A stretch of DNA of 64,000 nucleotides, from contig JAPTHN010000107.1 in assembly GCA_026936325.1 (NCBI GenBank), positions 186,001-250,000 on the forward strand. Reading direction: 5' to 3'. How positions within the stretch are numbered: position 1 is the stretch's first letter; every line of letters starts with the position of its first letter. The translations under genes were made by a program, and so were the position numbers. The notes under the pieces were generated by a model. The model saw nothing but the letters and a program-made list of their open reading frames with translations. It did not search any database and was not told the origin of the DNA. This DNA comes from Platynereis dumerilii (Eukaryota; Annelida; Polychaeta; Phyllodocida; Nereididae). Shown in pieces: positions 10,881 to 22,759 of the stretch.

Positions 10881-11802
10881 TGAATTTTTATCACAATTTA
10901 TTATTGTAATTTTGTATTATTGTACAACGTTTTATGATTTTCATTTGAATTATTAAAAATTGTACTGTATACACAGTTAAATAACTGGAACAATTTAAAC
11001 GTTCTGCCATTTAATGGCATGGGTGAACATCAATTCAACCAAAAGTGCCTTTTTTTTGGACGTTTTTATCAAATATTTAGGTGTATATATTATGTTTTGT
11101 TTTACGTATTACCAGTAAATAAAGTTTAGCTGTAGAAACATTGTACATGAAGCAATTGCATAAAAACAATTGCGGGTGTGATTTTAACAACAGTTTGTAT
11201 GCTGAGTGTGTGAAATCAAACCGATAAACAGCATCACAATTTCGATAAGCTTTCTGAAAATTCCTTCTTTTGATCTCATCCTCATTCGTTGACTTGTAAT
11301 ATGATATTTTGTCTTGGCAATTATGTGCAATCCTGTATTTTCAATTATCTTATCCTCAATACACAAATAAGCAAATAACTTAGCTATATTTGACAGCCAA
11401 GCTGGCCAGCAAATCAATGAAAATCCCAATAAACCTAGCCTTTGATTTCAGGTTGGTTTTGCATTTCATCCAAATTTTTCCTCCTATGCAGCTAAAATGC
11501 CTGTTACAAAATCTGTATATTTTTCATTTCAAATAAATTTCCGTTGGGGGAATGGGGGTTACCTATTTGCCCACTTTTTGTAATTGTGCTTAGGCCAAGA
11601 CAGTTCATCCCAATCATCCAATTAAAAAGCAGATTGTACTGTCATCTGTACTGTACTTTACCATAAATCTATGTTTTTCCACTAAGTCCAAATAAGTATG
11701 CGTAAGTTATAAATGATATCTGTCAATACAGTTTCCTTCCTGTAAGTATGATTTTTGGATAACAAATGACAGAAAATGACAACAATTGCAATAAAACATT
11801 AA

Positions 11803-11968
11803 TGGGAATTTGCTGCTTTTTTATGTGTTAGAAGTACTTAGAATCACAGATTATTGGTGTCCCAGAATAACACTAAAAGCACACTTGCCCAACCACCTTC
11901 AGCATTATTCCGACAATAACTTGTTGTTCGAAGTACTTCTGACACATAAAAAAATCAGCAAATTCCCA
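11803..11968. mobile_element. Palindromic MITE with TTAA TSD
   Basis: 166 bp with arms TGGGAATTTGCTG...TTTTTTATGTGT.AGAAGTACTT on the left and the complement on the right, about 45 bp each. Flanked by TTAA at 11799-11802 and 11969-11972, the target of piggyBac and Kolobok transposases. Confidence 0.75.
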
Positions 11969-11979
11969 TTAATTTAGTA

Positions 11980-14040
11980 TTTTATACACAGCTACATGTA
12001 TATACTAACATATGTTTTAAATGTAATATACATAGCATATTCCCTGACTAACTTCCATTCTAGGCCAAGCCAAAACAGCCTGTAAATTTTCAGTGTTTTC
12101 TATTTTCAATCCTATTACCAAAAACACCCTTAACATTACTCAACTTCTAAATGATTACCATATTTATACCTTTTGTAAATAAATTTATAAAATTAAGCTA
12201 ACTGGGGAGAGATCCTTAGTTTGGATATATATAGCTGTTAAAACACCTTGCTCTACCACCAACGGCAGTTATTTGAATTGTTTGAGGTGAGATGCAACCC
12301 TAAAAAGAACAGTTTTTAGCTTTTGTAGGGCTGCATCTGTACCCAGTGACAATTTATTCAGGTTGTTGATGAGAGCTACTGGACATGCATACTATAAATC
12401 CATTGAAACATTAGAATTACATTTGGGGAGCAATCTGGAAAATTACCATCATATGAACCCTATTGGGATTCTGGCCCTGACAGGATGATTGAAGTTGATC
12501 AGCCTGGTGTCAGAAAAAAAGTCTGACTTCTGTGCAGCCATCTTCACCCCACACCAGCACGTCAGTAGCAGGACTGATTATACCCCATTTTGCTAAGTCA
12601 TCAGGCCCTCATAACAGTACCCTTGTTTTATGTAGAACCATTGGGTTCTTTTCCTGATTATGTAATGGAGAGGCCTGACAACATTTACATAGGAAGTTGA
12701 GACCCTGATACAGCTCCTTGCCAAGTTAGGCAGTGATATCAGCAACAGTTATCCTTTATCCTTGAATTACCTGGTAAAGATGATACTGAGCACTGAAAGA
12801 GTCCTAGACAGGCCATGACACTTGATATGGTCATGGCATAGTGAGGACAGTGATGGAGTGAGAGCCCTATGGAGCTGAGGACAGCAGAGTCCTCAGCATA
12901 TTGGAATTTCCCAGGCTGGGGAGGGTTGCCAGAAATGACAAATATGATTGAGTTGTGTGGCAAAATAATGACTTGATTATTTCTTACTTGGCTAATGAGA
13001 CAGATAAGGAATTTTTGTATAATTGAATTATACCAGATTTCTTATTATTTCCCCAGCAATATCACTTGTAAGAATAAGGCATAATTCATTATGCTTTGAC
13101 ATGGGTGAATTGGTTGCTTGTGTGCAATGTAAAAAAAAGAAAATTAATAAGGCCACAAAACAGCTCAGATGGGTTGACTTGCAACAATTCTATGTTTCAT
13201 GAAAGTTAAGAATTTAAAAAGATTAACTTGAATTTAAATTGAATAATCTGTAGGTGTGCATGTTCTGCTGGATGGGCCATCACTGCCTGCTTTGGTTTGA
13301 GCCCAGTGATGCACCGCTGCAGTATCCAAGAGCTTAAAATGTACTATAAATAGCTCCTGACTAAGTTCCATCCCATAGGACCAACCAAATATGTAGAGGG
13401 TTATAGCTAGTATTCTATACTGGAGCAAGTGAAACACGCTACGTATCCCAGAACTTACAGGGTATAATGAGGTTGACTCCAAGCCTTACCATCACTCATC
13501 TGTCTGGCAATTTTTTTTCTCAGTGAAATAGTTTTGTTTGGCCATTTAACCTGCTGATCGCATATGTTTAACTGAATTAGATAGATTAAACTACACAAAA
13601 CATTTTTGTATTTAGACAAACTGTGTATTGTGACATATTTAGACCAATTGATATAATTTCTACAAATTATGCAAAACAATTCCCTAACGTTGAGACAATT
13701 TTTTTCTTAGTTATACGGGTTTTTGGGAAAAATAAATGCTATACATACCATTATATCCACCAATACTGGTCAAATATGCTTTTTGATGGTTTTATTGTTT
13801 TCTCTGACCCTCAAAACATCGGGTTAGACACCTTGATTGCATTTCTAAGTACAATATTAGCCGAGCTATGAAGAAAATACAATTTTTCGATAATGGCCGC
13901 ACTAATTAGCATGTAAAACATATGTGGGACATTTTTTCGACTTTTTAACAAGGCTTATCATTTTCTACATAATTTTTGCCATCTAGTAGCACAGGTTAAA
14001 AGTTTATTTCAGGGGGTGCGCCAGGACACCCCGCTCCTAC
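11980..14040. other. No recognised feature
   Basis: Interior of the giant element. AT-rich, only short frames, no convincing inverted repeat. A stretch at 13780-13900 (TTAGACACCTTGAT, GATAATGGCCGCAC) resembles, in reverse, fragments of the repeat units near 10260-10330 and 20130-20160, so it is probably decayed repeat of the same element. Confidence 0.4.
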
Positions 14041-14689
14041 CCAACTTCTAGCCCTTGCCTCCTCCTCCAGAGTGGTTCTTCAATTACTCTCTGGCTACTA
14101 CTACCTTATATAAATGCCTCCTCCTTCCCTATCTCCTGACCATCCCTACCTTTCTCTCTCACTACCAGTGTTCCATGTACACATCCAATTTTATTAAAAG
14201 AATGAATACTCTGTCAGCTCTTCACGTAGGCTTTACTGGCATAAGGGGAAAGTAGCAGTTTTTTTATTGTAGGTCATGTAGGAGTGTCAGTATTGCCTCA
14301 GAATATTTTTGCATGTAATGGGAGTGGCAAAGTGACTTCATTTCTGAGTTGAGGGATCTTCCAATAAAAGCATATATCATCTTGATACACCCAGTCAGGA
14401 AGATATGAGCAATGGGAACTTCGCTGAATTTCAAGGGAGGCATATGCCATCATCTCTGTGCACTAACGAGGGGGGTACCCTCGCCATCAGGGCAGCCATT
14501 ACAACTACAGCTTCGTGATTTCAAAGTGAAATTGCCAAAAATGTAGGGGTAGTCAGGTTTTCAAAGTTTGAAGACAACCTAAAAAGCCTGTGGAATGAAT
14601 GACTGCCAAGTGCCAGATTCCAGCAAGCAACACTAAGTAAGATATTTAAGAAATTAGAAATCACTCGAGGTGAGGGACTGAGGGTACCA

Positions 14690-14850
14690 CACAAAACGAA
14701 AAATGCAGGGGCGAGGGTACCAGCATTTTGGCGAGGGTACCAGCACTTTTTGGCGAGGGTACCAACAGAATTGGCGAGGGTACTGCAAGATTTGGGCGAG
14801 GGTCACTTCCGGTTGGTGAGGGTACCCACCAAAAGATATTGGCGAGGGTA
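14690..14850 (-). repeat. GGCGAGGGTACC subterminal repeats
   Basis: Seven spaced copies of GGCGAGGGTACC or close variants within 160 bp at the left end of the CACTA-like element. They produce proline/serine-repeat frames on the minus strand that are not genes. Confidence 0.65.
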
Positions 14851-14904
14851 AAGCAAGATATTGTTTGAGCAATCTGAGCAAACTGTCTTGTAAGGAGAAG
14901 CAAT

Positions 14905-15100
14905 GAATCAGCCTATTATTATTATCATCTTTACTCAATCAAAAGATCACATAATTTTACAGAACGGATAAAAAAATTAAAAAAACAGAACATAATAAAA
15001 AGCAAGGAGCAAGTACATATAATAAGAGGAAACTATATCAAATTAAAAACAGAAAGAAAGAAAAAAAAAGTAATGTAGCACTCACTGTACTGCCAAATAG
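14905..15100 (-). mobile_element. Possible LINE 3' end fragment
   Basis: On the minus strand, sequence ending TTGATTGAGTAAAGATGATAA with an ATT-type tail, preceded by A/T-rich UTR-like sequence. Similar in style to LINE 3' ends but not matched to any copy in the window. Confidence 0.25.
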
Positions 15101-16520
15101 TTAATTATCTTTTGTGCTTCACCGTGCGATAACACATGACTATAATACTCACAAGTATCTCTAACATCAACCAATTCTCTAATTTGATTACAGACCATGA
15201 TATCCTGCTATTCAATTTACTCTGTGTTGCAATAGATAACAGCATGCCATTGTACTGACACATGATTGCACTTCTGAAGTTAATACCAATCAGAAACTCC
15301 AATCAAGGACACAATTACAGTGTACAATGCCCTATCAATACAGAAAAAATATTCAAATTAATTTACTACCTCCCAGGTGAGGAAACAATTGCCCAATACA
15401 GGGCATAATTAGTACCCCACTGTGGAAGTCTGCAAATTGTGGCTTTTTAAACTGCAGGGACTTGTGTATAAAAACAGATTGGTTAGATTGATATACAACC
15501 AGTCAAGCCTACATAAAAGCTCTGGAAAAGTAAGCAGATCCCCATTGCTAAAACCATAACTAAATTCGCAACTCTAAAATCTGACTTGCACATTCATTAA
15601 CCTGAGAGTCGATTCTTATAATCCTTAAATAGAATGGAGCATAATCACAAAATTTAGTATCACAATTTATGTTTCTGTATGTTTCTGTATATGTGTTTGC
15701 ATAGAAGGTGGAGGAGTTGCTCACGGACAGAGAGGACATAAGGAGAGTTATAAGTAATTATAGTTTTTTAATCCAAAAAGTTGCTCAAAATGCCCTTATC
15801 CACAAGTGATACATGTACCATCCACAGTGAAACTTTCTTAAAGTAAAAATGGCTTTGTCCTGTATTGGGGTGTATGTGTGCAGGTTTTTTTGTGCGGTGA
15901 CAATAACATGCTTATTACAAGCTTTTAATATGAGATTCACTATGTTTTTATTGCTTCATGCGCCTAGGCGTGCCATGTCAGTTCAACTGCTTGATTGCCA
16001 AGTGGCTCTGATGACGCTTCAAAATTTCATAGTTGACTGACCACACTCCAAACAAAAACAATCTAAAGGATTAAGAAATTGAACTATCAATCTCAGAGGA
16101 GTAGCTGGATTACATAGTTTGGGGGGGGGGAGGAAAATCACAAAGGAAAATAATCAATTTAGCTTTTATATCAAAAGATATTTCTAAAACTAATTTCGGA
16201 ATATATGTAACTGCTGGTACTATACTAGTGTACAATGTATGAATGCCTCGGGAAAGCATTTACTCTGTCTACAGGACTAGGCCTATATTTGGTCCAAATT
16301 GTTTACTTGTTTGTCTAGATCTGATGTTCCATGTAAAACTATTATATCCCTCCATCTACCTAGATCTAGGCAACCTACCTATCTATCAAGGCCTCTAATT
16401 CATATTCTGACCGACTGATGGACTGACTGACCAATCGACTAGCTGACTGGTTGGTTAACAATTGGCTCACTGGTTTCATGACAAGAGTTTGAGTTATAAC
16501 TGGTTGCTTAATATTGTCAG

Positions 16521-16750
16521 GTAGGGGGGTTAGCTCAGTTGGTAGTTTCCTGGGCTGTCAAGTGGTACCATACAGGTTTTTGGTTCCAACTGTGGCCGGA
16601 TCACCTTGACCCATGTCGGACAGCAGTTTCAATCATCCTTCACCTCATTACTGTGTCCACTCCCTGTCTTAGTATGAGTCTACCAAGTGCATAATATAGG
16701 ACATGAAGCCCAAATCGTCAATGACGTCCATCTGTTCATCATGACTGAGT
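16521..16750 (+). mobile_element. tRNA-derived SINE, copy 1
   Basis: A box TAGCTCAGTTGGTAG at 16532-16546 and B box GGTTCCAACTG at 16582-16592, then the family body CAGCAGTTTCAATCATCC and the tail GAGTCTACCAAGTGCATAA and GACATGAAGCCC. The tRNA part is too degenerate to fold as a tRNA, and the body matches two other copies, so it is called a SINE. Confidence 0.75.
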
Positions 16751-16855
16751 GACTGGGCAAACTTTGATTTTGTTTATTCTGTGCATCAATTCAATCCCAA
16801 TTGTATCTCCTAAATGTTTGTATGCCACTGGATAATGAATGTGTTGAAGGCTCAA

Positions 16856-17775
16856 TCCCAGTTAAATGGGCAAATTCCAGTCTAAAAAAAGTGAAAAAGT
16901 GAACAGCACAGAAACGAAAATTTTTGCTCAATATCTTTTACATATTGTCAAGAGGTGCAGTTTCTGGAATATCTTTCACTAATCTCAACTTTTATTTTGG
17001 TCATTTCCAATGCAATTTCAAATGTTAAAATGAGAAATGGTAACGTAATTTACTATTTGGAACAAATTTACACAAATTTGGACACTTTTTGCCTTCTCAG
17101 TGCAAAAATAAGTATCACAAATTCATGAAATTTACCAGGTGATCTTAGGCATCAAGGGCCTACAAAAATAAAAAATAAGTGTTTTTCTATCTCTATTGGT
17201 CTTTTCTGTAGGCTATGGTAACGTAATTTACATCAAAAAACGACAAAATCATTTTTCTACCTTCTTTGGCCTCCCGTGAAGAGAGTTTTCAATATATTTC
17301 AAAACCGTAAATCGCATCAAAAACCAGACTTTTCAAACTTGACAATGAAGTTCTTAAATTTGATAATTTGTAAATATTAACATGATTAAAGTGGTCTTGA
17401 ATCTTGGTAACGTAATTTACAAGAATTATGTGACTTTTTTAAATAACCTTAAAAATGTATTTATAGATTTCAAAATGAGTTATGAATTTTTTTGTTTGAA
17501 GGATATTATTGTTAGCCACATGTCCATTCATTTATCAAGTCAACAGCAGCACAGCCATTGGACATGCCGTTTTTCCCGTTTTTCGGCTATTCAAATGATA
17601 TTTACCCCAATTCCTATCACATATTATAAGTATATTGTATATATGAATATATTAATATAAGTATTCTAAATAACTACCAAATTTCAAAATTGTAAAATGA
17701 TTCTACTAGAAATGACAGCTAATACACTTTGAACATTCTTTAAGTTAAGTTTGGAATTTGCCCGTTTAACTGGGA
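16856..17775. mobile_element. TIR element with TCCCAGTTAAA ends (family P)
   Basis: Inverted ends TCCCAGTTAAATGGGCAAAT and ATTTGCCCGTTTAACTGGGA, about 25 bp. It contains three spaced copies of GGTAACGTAATTTAC. No clear TSD and no transposase frame. Nested in the CACTA-like element. Confidence 0.65.
17039..17420 (+). repeat. GGTAACGTAATTTAC, three copies
   Basis: Exact 15-mers at 17039-17053, 17217-17231 and 17406-17420, spaced 178 and 189 bp. The sequence between them is poorly conserved, so the motif itself appears to be kept. Confidence 0.7.
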
Positions 17776-18555
17776 TCGAACCTGAAAGAGGTGTGAAATA
17801 TAAACAAAGAGACTATCAAAATCAGCCAAGCCTGACCAAATGCAGCGTCACAAGTGCTCATAATCACATGGAAGTTGAAAGTGGATTGGCACGCCTAGGT
17901 GCAATAAGCAATAATGTTATGGATCATCAGTCAGTGGTTAAAAAAGCACCATTTGATAGTCTCCAAGCTCAATGCATCGTACAAGAGCAAAGTGCCCTGC
18001 TATAGTGTAATGAGCTCAATAACGTTTATTCAATCAACCAATCATTTAGCTTAAAGCCAAATACTACTCTCAAGATATTAACAACTATGGACTCTTTTCA
18101 ATCAATATACTTTGGTTTTCACATTAGCAAAATTAATGTCATGGAAGGAGACATTTCGAAAATAGCCAGATAAGGCTGATATAATAATTTCAAGACGTTC
18201 ACTTTGGTAAAGGTGGTATTAGGCTTTGATTTTTGCCCATTACCTAATCAATAAAACATCTGAGACTATTGAACATTATAATGATGATAATACAGACTTT
18301 ACAAGCTATCCGTTTTATTCAAATAATGTGAATGTATGTTCTTATGTATTTGAGAAGGTGGAGAATTGAATAACAACAGGTCATGTGTTGGTCCACAAAA
18401 TTGTGATGCCCAAACACAGAAGACCTCATGCTTGGTAGGCCACCATAATTGTAAATTAAAAATGGGATCTACCTCAATGTATGTGATGTAAGCGACTTGA
18501 TAAAAACCTAACTGATAAACTAAAGGAAAATAAAACTGTCAGATTTAGTTGTCAT

Positions 18556-18582
18556 CTATATATCTATCTACCTATCTATCAT

Positions 18583-18633
<51 letters not shown>

Positions 18634-18668
18634 GTCTGTCTGTCTATCTGTCTATCTATCCATCCATA
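18556..18668. repeat. TATC microsatellite
   Basis: Long TATC tract with TGTC interruptions; degenerate continuation at 18868-18975. The Tyr/Leu/Ser-repeat frame over it is an artefact. Confidence 0.9.
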
Positions 18669-19429
18669 TGCATATATTGCGAGGGTTCAGGGGTGCTGCA
18701 GCCCCCTGGCATCAAGGCAATTAGCAAATCAGGGCAAATCCTGACCAATTTCAGGGCAGATCAACTACCCCGGTCACAACCATAACATGTTAAAATTTCA
18801 GGGCAAATAAGCCACCACCCCCTTTGAAATGGCCATCCTGTATGTATCTAATACCATCTTGATAGCATCTATCTATCCATCTATCCATCTACCCATATAT
18901 CTATCTTCTATCTATATAATTTATTATCTTTCTTGTCTGTCTTTCTTATCTGTCTCCTCTATGTAATCTAATCTATCAGCACCACTACTGCTGTTTATAT
19001 CACACTGAAACAATAGCAGAACACCAAAAATAAATATTAATAGACCTGTCATTTTAGGTGGTACCGTCGCCATGACAATAATTGAAAATGGTGTTACCCT
19101 CGAGATGTATTTGTGGTTACCCTCGCCCAGGCGATTAATTTCAAATGCAAAATCTGAAAATTATGTGACCAATCACTAGTGGAACGCAAGTCCTATGGTG
19201 AGTTTAACATGGAGACAACATGCTTGACCAATATTGGTTTTGAATTTTATGTAATAAGCTCAGCATGACAGTAAATTACTTTGAATCAAGAGTTTCCATG
19301 GCTGCCTTGATGGCGAGGGTACCCCCCTCGTTAGTGCACAGTGATCATGCATTGAGTCCCTGAAAATTCTGAAGAAACACCTTTCTCTGCAAACATGGCA
19401 TCGCTAATAATCATACAAATAACTATTAG

Positions 19430-20170
19430 TCTTGCATTATTAATATATTATGAGTTCTATGGCTTTATGAATGAGTTTTTTTACCCTTAAGGCAGTGGTA
19501 TAGAAGTTTTATTTGCATAATATGTAGGTTAGTAGGGCAGATATTAAGAAAAACATATTTTTTTCTGTAATAATGCATTGCTAATTAGTGTATATATATA
19601 TTACATATACGAACAAATGACGATTAGGCCTATTCTTGCATAATTAGTATTTTATGAGCGTCATGACTTTATAAATAAATTCAATAGCCTTTGACTCCTT
19701 AAGCCTTGGTACTGAACCTTTATTTGTAAAGTAGGCTGGATTAGCAGAGAAGATATGAAAAAACTTATTTTTTCTCTGTAATATTTCATCGCTATTTAGC
19801 ATACTAATGACTATTATTTTTCCATAATTAATATTTCATTAGTGTTATCACTTTTTCATTATCTTCATTGACTTTTAAAATATTGGTATAGAACTTTAAT
19901 TTGTAAAGTTTGCTGGATTAGCAGAGAAGATACTAAGAAGATTGTTATTTTTTGTAATATTTCATCGCCAATTAGCAAATTAATATCCGTTATTTTTGCA
20001 TAATTAATATTGGATGAGTGTAATGACTTAATAGATGGTTTCATCACCTTCATTGACCCTCAAAACATAGGTATAGAACTTGAATTTGTTAAATTTGGTT
20101 TATTAGTAATGAAGTTATTGAAGAAAATGCATCATTGTATAATGGCAGCTACTAATTAGCATATCAATGA
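19430..20170 (-). repeat. Right-arm tandem array of the giant element
   Basis: About four units of 175-190 bp, the reverse complement of the 8404-9100 array. Recurrent blocks are CATAATTAATATT, GATGAGTG/GTGTTATCAC, TTCATTGAC and GGTATAGAAC. The unit nearest the end is best preserved. Confidence 0.6.
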
Positions 20171-20741
20171 CCATCAAACTTGTATAATTAATTATAAAAT
20201 GGTGTGTGTTAGTCCCTAGTCTTCATAACATGGATTGAGCCACTAAGTTTGCCTTTTTTGCTTTCCTAAACAGTAGTATATTGAAGGTTACTGCTTTAAA
20301 ACGATCAAAAAATTGCTAATTTGGCGGCCCTTTTGTTATGCAAATTAGGAGGTGAAGGACCCGGAATATCGCTTGGGAACCGTTTTTTTTTATTCAGCAT
20401 ACCTGAAATATGCTATAAAGATGGGTTCCCAACTTTTACCCCAAAATGCTTGTACCATTCACATATTTCAAAATTTCCGCCATTCCATATCTTATGGTGT
20501 CATTTGAGAAGCAAATAAGCATGAATTGAAGGGCTTTCATGAAGTTTTTTTGAATAATTGAAATATCTCGCCAGTTTAACAATTTACTCAATGTTGATCT
20601 GAATCTATCAACAGAACTACTTTGTACATGTATACAATGTATGGGGTTGTGCACTCTTTCATCAATGACAAGGTTTTTTGGGTTCCAATGGGTAGAGATA
20701 GTTACAAAGAATAGTTCTGGAAATTTCATGGGGATAAGTGC

Positions 20742-22469
20742 CAGGGTATAAAATAAGTGTGCAATGATCCCAAAATGTGCAGTGATCAATCTGAAATGTG
20801 CAGTGATCAATCTGAATTTGTGCAGTGATCAAATTCACCCTTTTATGCTAAATTATGGTGAACCGCATAATCCCCACAATATATGTTCAACAAATGTAAT
20901 GCTTTTGCCCGTCTGATGATAGTTTTGAAAATTTGTACTGCTTGCTAACTCAAAGACAGTCATATTCTTGTTCATGGATAGCTTGAAACACAGCCTCAGA
21001 GCACAGGTATTACAATTATTCACAATACTTCTGCATTAGACCACAGTCAATTGTGCTCATCACCACTACACACCAAGGTTGGCAAATCCCCTGAATCGAT
21101 CACTCTGCTCAGTCTGCTGTAATGTTGTACTCATGGGGTACAGCCATGCACAGCAGGGTTGTTGATTTAAGGGAATTGCGCAGACTTACCCACTTTCCTT
21201 TTGGTGTTTAAGGAGGTAAGCATCATGCCAGCAATAAAGGGGGAGGGCTGGCAGTTGATCAGAATGCTTGTGCCTGAAATTTTCCCAAGACAGTTTTATC
21301 TGATTCAGTTTCAGTAGGTGCAAGTGCTACGAAACCATAGTCATGTGACACAACATTTTTTTGCATTTACTGAAATTTTGTCTAGACAACAGAATTTAGT
21401 CTCACAAACCATAGCTGGTTACCCAGTTGGCAACTTCAGTCCAAATCAATTAACATTGTGACAAAATTGATTTGAACATGTTGAGACAGACCTCACATTG
21501 CCCCTGAAAATATTTGATCACTTTACATGACTAATTGCAGTTTTAAATTGCTATCGGACATGAAATTTTACTGAAACTTTTGGTTGGCATTAAAACTTGA
21601 ATTCAACTCTCAGCAAAAAAGTCAGCTTTGTATATTTGATCCTGTTAATTTTTTTATAGGGGTAATTCCGTCTCAATTAAACAAAGGACTCCTGATTCAG
21701 AATGCCTTGAAAATTTACCAGAATCAAGGATTCTCACCAGAAAGCACAAGTCCCATGCAAGTCTCTGATTTTTTCGACAACCTGTGAAATGGACAAAAAT
21801 GCACTGAGGAGGCTGAAACAATGCATTATAGCGTGTTGCCTAATTGCAAGTCTCCAGGTTTTACACTGACTATGTGACATGCCTTCATATTTCTGGATTT
21901 ATAAAAATTAGACAAAAATCTCGAATTTTTCATGAATTTATTTTCAGATAAACTATTCAAGATATCACTGTATCACTTGGGAATTCTGCTTTCTGGTGAG
22001 AAATCTTGATTCTGGTAAATTTTCAAGGCATCTTCAATCAGTCGAGTGGGATAATTGTCTGAAATTTGGTAAAAAATTTGATGAAACAACATTGATTGAC
22101 CCATGTAGTCTTTCAATGGCTCCAGTAACATACATTTGTATGTTGTTATTTTCATAAAGAAATGTATCTCCTCAATTTTTACTAGAACAAATGGTGATCA
22201 ATAGACTTCTTTTTGGACTGGCATTTGGTTAAGTACAGAAGAAGACAGTTTGTTGCTGTATTTATTACAAAAGTGTAGAAATGTAAGCAGCCGATAAATA
22301 AGCTGTTTAGTCAAATGCACTGATATTTCATTCCATAATTTTAGATGATAATATTTCATTTATCAATTGAGCCAGGCATGAACTCTGGCACTTGAGAACG
22401 TCGATTGGTCACTCTAAGTTCCCCTGAGACAATATGTGCAGTGATCAAATTTTCTTATTTTATACCCTG
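20742..22469. mobile_element. hAT-type element, non-autonomous (family U)
   Basis: Ends CAGGGTATAAAATAAG and CTTATTTTATACCCTG. Flanking 8-mers ATAAGTGC (20734-20741) and ATAATTGC (22470-22477) match at 7 of 8 positions, as expected for hAT. Subterminal TGCAGTGATCAA is repeated three times at the left and once at the right. Internally, a ~54-bp inverted pair (TGCCTTGAAAATTTACCAGA near 21702 and its complement near 22015) may be a further nested palindrome. No transposase frame. Confidence 0.8.
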
Positions 22470-22759
22470 ATAATTGCCCCTAATTTGACATAGGATGGGG
22501 TAAAGCTAATATTTGGTCCTGAACAGGCCTGGGAGGTGTAAAAATGCCTAAGATTTGCAGTGGAAAACCCTTAAAATATCTTTCATTAAAAAGTACAATA
22601 TGTATATCGTCGGGTGGATAGTATTATAGCTCTGAGCAGATCAGAACAAAAACATTTTGCAACTTCAACTTGCGAATGAGCTTTGCCACGTCACAACCTT
22701 AACAAGTGCTTAAGCCTTAAGCGGGAGGCTCCCGACCACAACCAGCTGGCTCACCTACT

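Larger units (their letters stand above)
14461..19336. mobile_element. CACTA-like element, 4.9 kb, non-autonomous
   Basis: Ends are CACTAACGAGGGGGGTACCC at the left and the complement ending CTCGTTAGTG at the right. The identity extends inward through CTCGCCATCA and GGCAGCCAT, and outward through CTGTG/CACAG. Both subterminal regions repeat GGCGAGGGTACC (14690-14850; CTCGCC/CTCGAG forms at 19070-19150), the subterminal repeat layout known from CACTA/EnSpm. No matching 2-3 bp TSD is clear, because the flanks are themselves inverted. No transposase seen. Nested in the giant element. Confidence 0.5.
8255..20575. mobile_element. 12.3 kb giant inverted-repeat element
   Basis: The ends are inverted copies: ACTGGCGAGAT at 8255 and ATCTCGCCAGT ending at 20575. 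The match continues inward for several hundred bases (GGGGTAAAAGT, GGGAACC, TTTCAGGTATGCTGAAT, TACTAATMAACCAAATTTAAC), with about 240 bp extra in the right arm. Both arms then run into the same tandem repeat in opposite orientation. Flanks TTAG on the left and TTAA on the right are compatible with a 3-4 bp TTA(A) duplication, not proven. No transposase frame was seen. It carries nested elements (11803, 14461, 16521, 16856). Alternatives are two independent inverted copies of one repeat, or a foldback element. Confidence 0.6.

Noticed and set aside
14654-14938. Proline/serine-repeat protein on the minus strand
   Set aside because: Produced by GGCGAGGGTACC subterminal repeats read in frame.
16521-16600. 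Functional tRNA gene
   Set aside because: A and B boxes are present, but the acceptor and anticodon stems do not pair convincingly and the sequence continues into a SINE body seen in two other places.
18549-18785. Tyr/Leu/Ser-repeat protein
   Set aside because: Translation of a TATC microsatellite; the same applies to 42531-42833.
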